A stretch of DNA of 64,000 bases from an uncultured Muribaculaceae bacterium (lineage in GTDB: Bacteria; Bacteroidota; Bacteroidia; Bacteroidales; Muribaculaceae): positions 1 through 64,000 of the forward strand of contig CAJUPZ010000006.1 of NCBI GenBank assembly GCA_910588065.1. The letters run 5' to 3'. The notes under the pieces were generated by a model, which was given only the letters and a program-made list of their open reading frames with translations, searched no databases and was not told the origin of the DNA. The position numbers and the translations under genes were made by a program. Shown here piece after piece: positions 36,421-45,172 of this stretch (position 1 is its first letter; each line of letters begins with the position of its first letter).

Positions 36421-37230
36421 CTACCTTTGATTGCTCTTGGCTACAATCTTATTCTGTTGTTTGGGTTCATCGGTATTAACCGGCATTCCGTAGCCGCGGC
36501 TTTTGATAAAGTCGAAATACACCTTTGAGAAATGCTCGTTGGCCTGACGGGTGTAGCGCACGTCGGTAAACACCTGGGCGAGTGTGCTCTTGCCATTCTC
36601 GGCGACAAAACGCTTGCTGTCCTCGCGCGCCTCCTTGGGCGCGTAAAGCCGTCTGATATCCGCATCGGAATAGTCACTGTACTTGTCTGTATGAATCACA
36701 GCCTCCACCGGTAGCCGGCCGCAATCAACTCCCTCCGCGGCAGGGTAGCCAAGGGTAAGGGTGGTCACCGGCACAACAAGCTCCGGCAGTTCAAGAATCT
36801 CCGCAATCTGAGGCGCATTGTAGGTGGTGGTGCCGAGATAGCAGCAGCCAAGACCGCGCATTTCAGCCGCAGTGCAAAATTGCTGTGCAAAAATCACAGT
36901 GTCCAGAACCGCTGTCATGAACGACTGGAAATTATCATAGCCCGGAGCGGCGTCATTCAGTTCACACCAGCGCACAAACCGATGGTAATCAGCGCAAAAA
37001 GTCAGCAACACATCACACCCCTCAACACTCGGCTGATTGAAGTGACATGGCGCGAGCTGAGCCTTCAGCTCAGCATCGCGGGTAGCCACCATGCTGTAAA
37101 GCTGCATATTTCCCGTAGTCGGCGCGTGCGACGCCTCAAGCGCTATCTCACGCAGCAGCTCATCGCTCACCCTGCGCTTCTCATAAACCCTTATTGTGCG
37201 GCGGTTTCTAAAAAAATCGTTGTTGTCCAT
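36421..37230 (-). CDS. Nitroreductase-family flavoprotein
   Basis: The 269-aa protein starts at the ATG at 37230 (MDNNDFFRNRRTIRVYEKR); an upstream in-frame codon extends into the MATE gene region without conservation. RRTIRVYEKRRV near the N-terminus and APTTGNMQLYS are the FMN-contacting signatures of the nitroreductase fold, and LGCCYLGTTTYNAPQIAEIL is typical of its second half. It likely reduces nitroaromatics or quinones, or acts in flavin metabolism, using NAD(P)H in the cytoplasm. The true substrate is unknown. It precedes the BspA-like gene on the same strand. Confidence 0.88.
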   Translation of the reverse strand: MDNNDFFRNRRTIRVYEKRRVSDELLREIALEASHAPTTGNMQLYSMVATRDAELKAQLAPCHFNQPSVEGCDVLLTFCADYHRFVRWCELNDAAPGYDNFQSFMTAVLDTVIFAQQFCTAAEMRGLGCCYLGTTTYNAPQIAEILELPELVVPVTTLTLGYPAAEGVDCGRLPVEAVIHTDKYSDYSDADIRRLYAPKEAREDSKRFVAENGKSTLAQVFTDVRYTRQANEHFSKVYFDFIKSRGYGMPVNTDEPKQQNKIVAKSNQR

Positions 37231-37295
37231 GCTTGTTCTATTATTAAATGTGTCCAAAATTAATAATAAAACTCCGCACTGCCCAAAACACCGGC

Positions 37296-38684
37296 TCACA
37301 AAACACCGTCTGTCCTCTTTTCCGCCCGGTGGCAAATAGCGAAATCGGCAATTATCACCATCATGGTCAGCAGCTCAGAGGCCGGTATTGCGAGCCACAT
37401 ACCGGCAACTCCAATGAAATGCGGCAGAATTATGAACATCGGCACAACAAACACCACTCCGCGCAGCAAAGTGAAAATCGTTGCGCGCCATGCCTTTTCA
37501 AGGCTCTGGTAGTAACCGATAAAAGCGATGTTAAGCGCAAAGAACAATCCGCAGAGAGCATACTTCGGCAACCCCGCGCACGCTAAGTTGTATGCCTCAC
37601 ATCCCGGGGCAAGGAAGCACGTCACAATGCCTTTGGCTCCGAGCGCCACTCCGGACGACACCAGCACGCCACAGATTGCAGCAGCTGTCAGCTCCGTGAT
37701 GAGCGACTTCCGCACCCTGCACTCATTGCCCGCTCCATAATTGAAACTTACGATAGGCTGAGCCGACTGTGCAACGGCATTGCTGATTGAGAATATGACA
37801 GGAAACAGATAGCACGCAATGCTGAACGCCGCCACCCCGTTTTCGCCCAAAGCGATTATAAACACGTAGTTGCCCGTCAGCATCATCACCGACATGGCAA
37901 TCTCAGTGAGAAACGCCGCGAACCCTATACGCGCCATATACAAAGTGTTGCGCAGCGTCAGCAGCAGGCTCGTGAGTGACATCTTAAGCCGGTAAAACTT
38001 AAGAACGGACGAGTAGCGCAGAAAATACACCAGCACCATCACCCCGCCGAGCGCACAGCTCACCGAAGTGGCAATAGCCGCCCCCTTGACCCCCAGCCCC
38101 ATCGGAAACACCAGATAATAATCCAGACCGATGTTGAACACCGCCGCCACGACATTGCACATCATGGCATACTTCGGTGACCCGTCAAGACGGATCAGCA
38201 TCATGCCGGCGCACTGTATTATAAGAAAAACCATACCGGGAATAAGCCACAGCAGATAATCCACCGCATGACCGAGCAGCAGATCGCTGCACCCGAGCAT
38301 CCTCACTGTAGCCGACGGAAACAGCACACAGGGCGCACACAGAATCCCCGTCAATATCACTCCCACAGCAAACGCCTGTGTGGTGATTATCTTTGCGGCC
38401 TTCACCTCATTGCCCGCAAGGCGTATGCTGGCTATGACTGACGCACCGATCCCGAACATAAGCCCAAGTCCGGTAACAACCATGAAAAGCGGAGCCACTA
38501 TATTGACTGCAGCTATACCGTTCGGACCTACGCCCTGCCCCACAAATATGCCGTCGATAATAGTAAGCACGGCGTTGAACACCATACCTACCAGTGTCGG
38601 GAAAAACAGTTTGCGGAAAAGGCGGGGAATATTGTCTTTTCCAAAATCAAGACTGTCGCGTGTTAGATTTCTATCCTTTTTCAT
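37296..38684 (-). CDS. MATE-family efflux transporter
   Basis: The 462-aa protein has about 12 transmembrane helices in two homologous halves, with family patterns such as LFFPTLVGMVFNAVLTIIDGIFVG and ISNAVAQSAQPIVSFNYGAG. MATE proteins export cationic drugs or metabolites in exchange for Na+ or H+. Substrate is unknown. It is transcribed alone from a promoter about 120 bp upstream with a structured leader. Confidence 0.92.
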   Translation of the reverse strand: MKKDRNLTRDSLDFGKDNIPRLFRKLFFPTLVGMVFNAVLTIIDGIFVGQGVGPNGIAAVNIVAPLFMVVTGLGLMFGIGASVIASIRLAGNEVKAAKIITTQAFAVGVILTGILCAPCVLFPSATVRMLGCSDLLLGHAVDYLLWLIPGMVFLIIQCAGMMLIRLDGSPKYAMMCNVVAAVFNIGLDYYLVFPMGLGVKGAAIATSVSCALGGVMVLVYFLRYSSVLKFYRLKMSLTSLLLTLRNTLYMARIGFAAFLTEIAMSVMMLTGNYVFIIALGENGVAAFSIACYLFPVIFSISNAVAQSAQPIVSFNYGAGNECRVRKSLITELTAAAICGVLVSSGVALGAKGIVTCFLAPGCEAYNLACAGLPKYALCGLFFALNIAFIGYYQSLEKAWRATIFTLLRGVVFVVPMFIILPHFIGVAGMWLAIPASELLTMMVIIADFAICHRAEKRTDGVL

Positions 38685-38802
38685 AAATACACAAATAAAA
38701 AGCGGACAAAATGATTGGTTTTACCCAGTCATCTTATCCGGCACCGTTAATTCATGCCCTCCGATGAGGATTACAAAACTCTTGAATCGTAATATTTGCC
38801 TG

Positions 38803-38810
38803 CAAAGGTA
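38803..38810 (-). promoter_or_regulatory. Bacteroidota -7 element and leader of the MATE gene
   Basis: Minus-strand TACCTTTG predicts a transcript starting near 38795 with a leader of about 110 nt. The leader contains a CCTC-ATCG-GAGG hairpin (about 38755-38766) and a GC-rich segment with GGTGCCGGATAAGATGACT. It matches no riboswitch class I can recall. Confidence 0.45.
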
Positions 38811-38977
38811 CGAAATATATCGCTACTCCCCATAACTATGCTCTTTTTTGGGCGGCTTTTCTAATACGAATAATACACTCGCAAGACGCCTCCACTCAGA
38901 GTAGCCTCAACGCTCATCCTAAATAAAATCATCCCACACACAAGACACCCTAACCTCAGTTTTTTGTAAAAATTGGC

Positions 38978-39068
38978 GTTATAATCGCAAAAATTTGTAC
39001 CCATGACCGTCTTTAATCGCAGGTTTTTGTAATATCCAAGGTTATAATCGCAAAAATTTGTACCTTCG
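38978..39068 (+). repeat. 63-bp tandem duplication containing the Fic gene promoter region
   Basis: The 24-nt sequence starting GTTATAATCGCAAAAATTTG is present at 38978-39001 and again at 39041-39064, a 63-bp offset. Related TTTTTTGTA/TTTTTGTAATA stretches repeat with the same period on either side, so the whole upstream region is an imperfect tandem repeat. The downstream copy continues into TACCTTCG (39061-39068), a near-consensus -7 element; the upstream copy has TACCCATG at the same place. Confidence 0.7.
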
Positions 39069-39093
39069 CATTCTCTTAATCGTGGTTTTTTGT

Positions 39094-40584
39094 ATGGCAG
39101 TGAAAGTTGATACCCAAAAAGAGATTATTTTCGGCTCGTCAGATCCGAACATATCCCGTGTGCTTTCCAAGAAGGAGAAGAACGGAGAACTGCGTAAGGT
39201 TGCCCCTCGTATCTACACTACTAACCTTGTGGATAGTCTGGAGAATATAGTACGCCGCAATCTCATCGAAATTTTGGTGTATCGCTATCCCGATGCTTTG
39301 ATTAGTCATCGAAGCGCAAAGGAAATGCGCCCGACTGCCACCGGCGATTTTTTCCTCACAAATTCAACGACAAGACGCGTGACTGACTTGCCGGGTATTA
39401 CGCTTAACTTTGTAAAGGGTCCGAAAGCTACAGCGCATGATATTCCTTTCATGGGAATGCACATATCCGGCGAGTATCGGTATATGCTTGAAAATATGCA
39501 GGTGTCGCGTAAGTCCGGCGATGAATCACGAGTTTTACCTGCCAGTGTCATTGAAAGCAAACTTGAACAGCTATTGCTCACAGGAGGAGAGGAACGGCTG
39601 AACCGGTATCGAGATGAACTGCGGAAGGTAGCGGAAGAATTGGAAATGCAGGCAGAGTTCGCAAAAATCAACAGCATCATTTCTGTGTTGTTGTCAACTC
39701 ATGATGCAAAAGTGTTGTCAACAGACTCAGCCAAAGCTCTTGCTGCCGGTAATCCATTCGACCCTGCGAGAGTTGAATTGTTTGAAATTCTGTTTGAGGC
39801 AATCAAAGACCGATATTTCGTTATTCGCAATAACCGGAATACAGATGAGGAGTCTTTCCGTCTATTTTCTTTCTTTGAGAGTTATTTCTCCAATTACATC
39901 GAAGGAACTGAATTTGAGATAGAGGAAGCGAAAGCAATTGTGGACTCAGGTATTCCGATGCCGCGTCGTGATGAAGATTCTCACGACATTCTCGGTACAT
40001 TCAAAGTCCTTTCAAACCGTGCTGAGATGATGCGCACGCCAACTTCTCCGAAAGAGCTGTTTGCAATACTCAGCCATCGCCATACAATCTTGCTTGAAGG
40101 CAGACCGCACATGAATCCCGGTGTTTTCAAAATTAAGAACAACCGTGCCGGCCAAACTGAATTTGTGGATTATCAACTTGTGAAAGGCACGCTTTCGCAA
40201 GGCTTCAAATATTACGCTGCCCTGACAGATCCATTTGCGCGGGCTATCTTCATGATGTTCATGATAAGCGAAGTCCACCCGTTCAACGACGGAAACGGAC
40301 GTATTGCCCGCGTGATGATGAACGCCGAGCTTGTGCGTGCCGATCAATCCCGCATAATTGTTCCGACAGTGTTCCGCGAGGATTACATCTTAGCACTGCG
40401 CAAGCTCACCCGTCACAAAGCCCCCCTGGCATACATCAATGTAATGACCAAACTCCATCAGTTCAGCGACAACCTCTACGGCTCCGACTTTACCGAACTG
40501 AAAGACTACCTCGCTGCATGCAACGCCTACGAAGATCCCTCGCAAGCAAAGCTACAAATCATTGACAGAACAATAGGAGAATAA
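39094..40584 (+). CDS. Fic-domain protein with AbiEi-like N-terminal domain
   Basis: The 496-aa product, from the ATG at 39094 (MAVKVDTQKEIIFG), ends in a Fic domain with the full active motif HPFNDGNGR at 395-403, the hallmark of enzymes that transfer AMP from ATP to a protein hydroxyl. An (S/T)xxxE(G/N) inhibitory motif, SNYIEG at 266-271, precedes the Fic core, making it an auto-inhibited class II protein. The N-terminal ~200 residues (VLSKKEKNGELRKVAPRIYT, RRNLIEILVYRYPDALISHR) resemble the winged-helix AbiEi antitoxin family, an unusual partner suggesting DNA binding. Base composition is more AT-rich than neighbours. Target unknown. Confidence 0.88.
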   Translation: MAVKVDTQKEIIFGSSDPNISRVLSKKEKNGELRKVAPRIYTTNLVDSLENIVRRNLIEILVYRYPDALISHRSAKEMRPTATGDFFLTNSTTRRVTDLPGITLNFVKGPKATAHDIPFMGMHISGEYRYMLENMQVSRKSGDESRVLPASVIESKLEQLLLTGGEERLNRYRDELRKVAEELEMQAEFAKINSIISVLLSTHDAKVLSTDSAKALAAGNPFDPARVELFEILFEAIKDRYFVIRNNRNTDEESFRLFSFFESYFSNYIEGTEFEIEEAKAIVDSGIPMPRRDEDSHDILGTFKVLSNRAEMMRTPTSPKELFAILSHRHTILLEGRPHMNPGVFKIKNNRAGQTEFVDYQLVKGTLSQGFKYYAALTDPFARAIFMMFMISEVHPFNDGNGRIARVMMNAELVRADQSRIIVPTVFREDYILALRKLTRHKAPLAYINVMTKLHQFSDNLYGSDFTELKDYLAACNAYEDPSQAKLQIIDRTIGE

Positions 40585-40603
40585 GCCTTTTCTCGTTTTT
40601 TTG

Positions 40604-40611
40604 TAATTTTG
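40604..40611 (+). promoter_or_regulatory. Bacteroidota -7 element for the sulfatase gene
   Basis: TAATTTTG fits the consensus with a leader of about 25 nt to the ATG at 40643. Confidence 0.5.
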
Positions 40612-40642
40612 TGTCATAGATTCATCACATAATACTGAAAAC

Positions 40643-42229
40643 ATGAAGAACTTCGGATTTGTTGTTGGTGGAATTCTACCTATTCTCACCACCACGGCGG
40701 CATACGCGGAGAAAAACGCTACTACAGATGCCAAAGATAACGAGAGACCCAATATTCTGTTCATCCTCAGTGATGACCATACATCCCAGACATGGAGCAT
40801 CTACGGAGGTGTCCTTGCTCCATACGCTCAGACTGAAAACATTCAGCGGCTCGCCAGCGAGGGGGCGGTGCTCGACAATTGCTTCTGCACAAACTCAATC
40901 TCTACACCCAGCCGCGCGGCTATACTCACAGGCCGTTACAGCCACACAAACGGTGTGTACACACTTGAAGACTCGCTCGACACATCGCTGCCTACATTCG
41001 CCACCGAATTTCAGAAAGCCGGCTACAACACCGCTCTGGTGGGCAAATGGCACCTCCGCTCACAACCGCAGGGTTTTGACTATTACTCGGTGTTTCACGA
41101 CCAGGGCGAATACCGCGACCCCACATTCAAAAACAGCGACAGACCCTGGCCCGGCTACCTGAACTTCGGCGAGAGGGTGCGCGGATTCTCAACCGACATT
41201 GTAACCGACAAAGCCATAGAGTGGATGAAATCACAGGACAAAAACGAGCCTTTTCTAATGTGCTGCCATTTCAAAGCCACCCACGAGCCATACGATTTCC
41301 CCGAAAGAATGCGCCATCTGTATGACGGCGTCACCTTCCCCGAACCCGAGAATTTCTATGACTGGGGACCGGAAACAAACGGCCGCACATTCCGCGGTCA
41401 GCCGCTCGAGGAGATGGTGCGCCGCTGGGAAGTGGCATCCGCCGACCCCGACAAATGGTGGTGCCGCTACCCCGAGCTCCCGTTTTCCGGCAAGGGCATG
41501 AGCAAGATTGCAAAAAGGCAGGCAGCATACCAGAAACTGATACGCGACTACCTGCGCTGCGCAGCAACAGTGGACGACAATATAGGCCGTCTTCTCAAAG
41601 CTCTTGACGATATGGGCATAGCCGAAAACACGATTGTGATATACGTGGCCGACCAGGGCTACTTCCTTGGCGAGCACGGTTTCTTTGACAAACGAATGTA
41701 TTACGAAGAGGCTGCCCGGATGCCTTTTGTCATCAGATACCCCGGCAAGATACCCGCAGGTGGCAGAATCAAGGATATGATACTGAATGTCGACTTTGCC
41801 GCCACCCTTTCCGACTTCGCGGGAGTGCAGGCACCCGAAGGCTCACAGGGGCATAGCTTCAAGGATATTCTCACTACCGGCAACGCTCCGAAAGACTGGA
41901 GAAAAAGCATCTACTACCGCTATTGGACCCATCACTCTATCCGACCCGCACACATTGGCGTGCGCACCGACCGCTACAAACTCATGTTCCTCTACGGCGA
42001 CCCGCTGACCATGACCGGCTCCGAGTCCACCCCGACCGAACCCACATGGGAATTCTACGACCTGCTGAAGGACCCGAAAGAGGACCACAACGCATACAAT
42101 GACCCTGAGTACCGCACCGTGATACGCGACATGAAAAAAGAGATGATGCGGCTCAGACAAGAAACCGGCGACACCGACGAAGGCTCGGCCCGCATGGCTG
42201 CAATACTGAAACAGGAGGGCCTTTTGTAA
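40643..42229 (+). CDS. Exported sulfatase, Ser-type
   Basis: The 528-aa arylsulfatase-family enzyme has a signal peptide (about residues 1-22, ending AAYA). The metal-binding start is NILFILSDDHTSQTWSIYG, and the active-site motif STPSR has Ser87 as the residue to be converted to formylglycine, so maturation needs an anaerobic sulfatase-maturating radical-SAM enzyme (not in the window). GKWHL and DQGYFLGEHGFFDKRMYYEE are also present. It likely removes sulfate from host mucin or glycosaminoglycan sugars in the periplasm or at the surface. The gene stands alone, outside any SusC/D locus. Confidence 0.92.
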   Translation: MKNFGFVVGGILPILTTTAAYAEKNATTDAKDNERPNILFILSDDHTSQTWSIYGGVLAPYAQTENIQRLASEGAVLDNCFCTNSISTPSRAAILTGRYSHTNGVYTLEDSLDTSLPTFATEFQKAGYNTALVGKWHLRSQPQGFDYYSVFHDQGEYRDPTFKNSDRPWPGYLNFGERVRGFSTDIVTDKAIEWMKSQDKNEPFLMCCHFKATHEPYDFPERMRHLYDGVTFPEPENFYDWGPETNGRTFRGQPLEEMVRRWEVASADPDKWWCRYPELPFSGKGMSKIAKRQAAYQKLIRDYLRCAATVDDNIGRLLKALDDMGIAENTIVIYVADQGYFLGEHGFFDKRMYYEEAARMPFVIRYPGKIPAGGRIKDMILNVDFAATLSDFAGVQAPEGSQGHSFKDILTTGNAPKDWRKSIYYRYWTHHSIRPAHIGVRTDRYKLMFLYGDPLTMTGSESTPTEPTWEFYDLLKDPKEDHNAYNDPEYRTVIRDMKKEMMRLRQETGDTDEGSARMAAILKQEGLL

Positions 42230-42263
42230 CCACGCCGCACCCCTCCCGCACTGATAGCTATGA

Positions 42264-42304
42264 CCAAAGGAGGCTGCCTGAATTTGTAAGGCAGCCTCCT
42301 TTGG
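42264..42304. terminator. Bidirectional terminator between sulfatase and lipoprotein genes
   Basis: Perfect 16-bp arms CCAAAGGAGGCTGCCT and AGGCAGCCTCCTTTGG surround a 9-nt loop between two convergent genes. Confidence 0.8.
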
Positions 42305-42322
42305 CCATATCGGTAATGTGTG

Positions 42323-45097
42323 TTATTCCTGCTCGGACACAAGGTTTTTATAACGGCTCCAGACGGGATGCTTGCGATAGGCTTCCAATGCTTTAGCTGG
42401 CACAACAATCTTAGTGGTTTCGTAGCTCCCGAAACACTGAGCGGTCAGCATCCATTCCGGATCGCTACTGTTTGCACCGGTATATTCCGGGGGAGTAAGA
42501 GATTTCAGGTACACGGTTCCAAGCTCACGCTTGTACCGGAAGGTATGGGAATTGAACCGTTTGAAAGTTGAGGGGAAACAGACCTCTCGGGCGCCCGGAA
42601 AGCAAGACGAGCCCACTTCCTCCAATCCCTCACCTATCTCAATCTTATCTAATCCGGAATCCAAACTGATGAAAGCATTCCACTTCAGAGTTCTGATAGT
42701 GCCGGGAATTGAAAGCTTACGGATGGTTTTTGAGAATGCCGAGGGCATTGCAAAGCTTTCAATGCCGGTAAGTTTCAGTCCTTGTATAGAGGCGGGAACG
42801 GCAAAATCCGACGCTCTGACATCAAGGAACGATATAATACGGCAATCCTTCCCATTGTCTTCAACTTTAACCAGATATGTCCCACCGTTGTCATTAATCG
42901 AAAATGTGGTACCGGCAGCATAAGACGACACCGAGTCCGATGAAATCCCCATACCGTCGGGGCCGACTTCAAGATAGGTGCCTACCTGAGTCAGACGGTT
43001 GTTGACCATTGTGCGCATATTCAGCAACTTGCCGTCATCGCGACGGATACGCATACGGTAAACCCCGCTGAGGCTCGGATGCTGTGAGCCGCTGAGCACA
43101 TCTTTAGCCGCGGCGTACCATATCATTCCAAGAGAATCCTCGAGCTGCTCGAGTGAGCGGCCTGTGGGAGACAGCACGTTATTATTGGCATCAAGTTGAG
43201 TCAACTTTGATTTAAGAGACCTGAAGTTCTGATTATTCGTAAGGTTATCCATCAGATTGGAGTACTCCGCCTCATTCCAGATTTTTTCCGGTTCAAGTGT
43301 ATACTGCCGCCTTACGCGCTCCGGCACAGGGAGAGTTATGTAGAATGTCGGATGGCTCAGCACAAATTCGGCTTTTCTCTTTGAAGGGTAATACTCAACA
43401 TATTTTCTTTCCTTGACTTTATACGCGTTTGCAACCTGATAGGAAACCGATGCGAACTTTAACGGAATGCGGAAAGGGTTGTCGCCTCGCTTGGATGTGT
43501 TTGAAATCACCCAGTTCCAGGACTGTTGCTGCGATTTCAGCGATACGGAGGTCGCACTTGAGTCCGGCGCAACAAAGTTTAGTTTTGTGCCGCTTTTTGA
43601 AGTAGAGAATGAAACCTGATTCGCAAATGTGTAGTTCCACTTGATCCAATTGGAGTATGAATCGAGTGTTTGGTTGCGGGAGGTGACAATATTCACATCC
43701 TGCTCAATTTGAGTGACGACTTTCTCGGAGGTGTAGCTTCCGGAGAACTTTCCTGACAAGCCTTTGTTGAAGCTTACATCAGCGTTGACAGACCAACCTT
43801 CAATAGTCTCGGTAGTGGTGGGGGCGGCTCCCTTGTTTGGGAGAATATTCCATTCATTGGCCACCGGATAATCCGGTTCCGGCCAACGGGTATATAGAGT
43901 CAATCCGCTGAGTGTCAGTCCAGCGGTATGGGCTGAGGTCACTTTCCCAAGAGCCGAGATGCCCTCATTGTCAATATCCCATTGTTTTCTGCCGAAATAT
44001 ACTTTGGACGGGTCACAACTCTCATCCAATACTATATGGTAATAGTCCTGGTCCTTATCAAAATTGTAGGCGTATTCCACCCACACATTCAGTTCAATCG
44101 GCATGACCAGCGTAGTCTTCTCGGGGCAAGTGAAATTCCATTTTTTATAGCTCTGATTTGCAAAACTCCAATCCGTTGAGGCACTGATGTATTGGGTTAT
44201 GAGAGCCGTTTTGTCGGGGTCAGTATCTGCGCGCGAGAACGCCTGCCTTGCGCGCGAGGCAAATGTGGATTTGGTCATATTGAGCCACTTGACGGCTCTT
44301 TCTGCAAACAGGCCATACTGGAAAGCATTGGGCTCGCCGGGAGTCACAGACAGTTCGGAATTGTCAACAATTTCATTGCCGCTCTCGTCAGCTCCCACGC
44401 TTTCCATCTCCACAGAGTACACCCCTCCCGGCTTGTGCATGTCAGGGATATAGAGTGCGCTTCCTCCGTGTCGCATTGCCCAGAAGTCGTAGGACGCTGT
44501 AGGGTCGCCGAATTCAGAGTCTCCATCCGGATTCACGTCAACATATATATCGTCATCATCTCCGCTTTTCCCGGCTCTTGAATATGTTGAGACTTTCTGC
44601 CTGAATTTGCGTTCCGCGGCTGCAATGCCATTCTCCCTGGCCTCGGATGCAAAGTCCATCAGGTGCAAATAAACGTAAAGGGCTATGCCATGCATATCGT
44701 TGGGCTCGTGCAGGCATATTGTGAGGCCATTGCGGTAAAGATGGCACAGGTAATTGAGCTCCTCTACTCGCGCGGAAGTATTTGCCATAAATCCGGCCAG
44801 ACTCGGGGCGTCGATAAAGAGATATTTGTCTTCCGCGGTCAGGGAATAGAATGTGCCTTCGCCATGTCTTACATCGGTAGCGCGGGCAATAATGCGCTCG
44901 GTCACATCATCAAATTGCTCTCCCATGAGGACAACGCGCCCTTCAAGGTGTGTGGTTATCACATCCTCGGTAGCGAGATCAATGATAACAGTGGGGCCGT
45001 CATCCCCCTTGATATCAACAACCGGGTCATCCTCACACGCTCCCAAAGCGAGGAAGCACAATGCCATGGCAAACAGCGACAATATTTTCACGTACAT
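42323..45097 (-). CDS. Lipoprotein with leukocidin-like pore-forming core and BspA-like C-terminus
   Basis: The 924-aa product has a lipoprotein signal with lipobox LGAC (Cys21). Residues about 280-620 are beta-rich and contain a segment at about 430-490 (GWSVNADVSFNKG, SGKFSGSYTSEKVV, SNWIKWNYTF) whose order and alternation resemble the pre-stem and following strands of the leukocidin/Vibrio cytolysin family. Residues about 760-924 are BspA-type repeats closing with KIVVPAKALEAYRKHPVW, a common end of such surface proteins. It is the last gene of a five-gene operon of secreted products. The toxin resemblance is by eye and needs a structure-level test; a non-toxic surface adhesin is the main alternative. 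Confidence 0.6.
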   Translation of the reverse strand: MYVKILSLFAMALCFLALGACEDDPVVDIKGDDGPTVIIDLATEDVITTHLEGRVVLMGEQFDDVTERIIARATDVRHGEGTFYSLTAEDKYLFIDAPSLAGFMANTSARVEELNYLCHLYRNGLTICLHEPNDMHGIALYVYLHLMDFASEARENGIAAAERKFRQKVSTYSRAGKSGDDDDIYVDVNPDGDSEFGDPTASYDFWAMRHGGSALYIPDMHKPGGVYSVEMESVGADESGNEIVDNSELSVTPGEPNAFQYGLFAERAVKWLNMTKSTFASRARQAFSRADTDPDKTALITQYISASTDWSFANQSYKKWNFTCPEKTTLVMPIELNVWVEYAYNFDKDQDYYHIVLDESCDPSKVYFGRKQWDIDNEGISALGKVTSAHTAGLTLSGLTLYTRWPEPDYPVANEWNILPNKGAAPTTTETIEGWSVNADVSFNKGLSGKFSGSYTSEKVVTQIEQDVNIVTSRNQTLDSYSNWIKWNYTFANQVSFSTSKSGTKLNFVAPDSSATSVSLKSQQQSWNWVISNTSKRGDNPFRIPLKFASVSYQVANAYKVKERKYVEYYPSKRKAEFVLSHPTFYITLPVPERVRRQYTLEPEKIWNEAEYSNLMDNLTNNQNFRSLKSKLTQLDANNNVLSPTGRSLEQLEDSLGMIWYAAAKDVLSGSQHPSLSGVYRMRIRRDDGKLLNMRTMVNNRLTQVGTYLEVGPDGMGISSDSVSSYAAGTTFSINDNGGTYLVKVEDNGKDCRIISFLDVRASDFAVPASIQGLKLTGIESFAMPSAFSKTIRKLSIPGTIRTLKWNAFISLDSGLDKIEIGEGLEEVGSSCFPGAREVCFPSTFKRFNSHTFRYKRELGTVYLKSLTPPEYTGANSSDPEWMLTAQCFGSYETTKIVVPAKALEAYRKHPVWSRYKNLVSEQE

Positions 45098-45172
45098 CTT
45101 ATTATTTTTTGTTGTTTGTGTTTTTTAGTAATCCATCACAATACGGTGAAATCTCCTCAAGCCGGCCGGCAC

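Larger units (their letters stand above)
38685..39093. other. 409-bp gene-free divergent region between MATE and Fic genes
   Basis: Left part is the MATE leader and promoter; right part is the repeated upstream region of the Fic gene. The middle (about 38830-38950) shows nothing recognisable. Confidence 0.55.
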
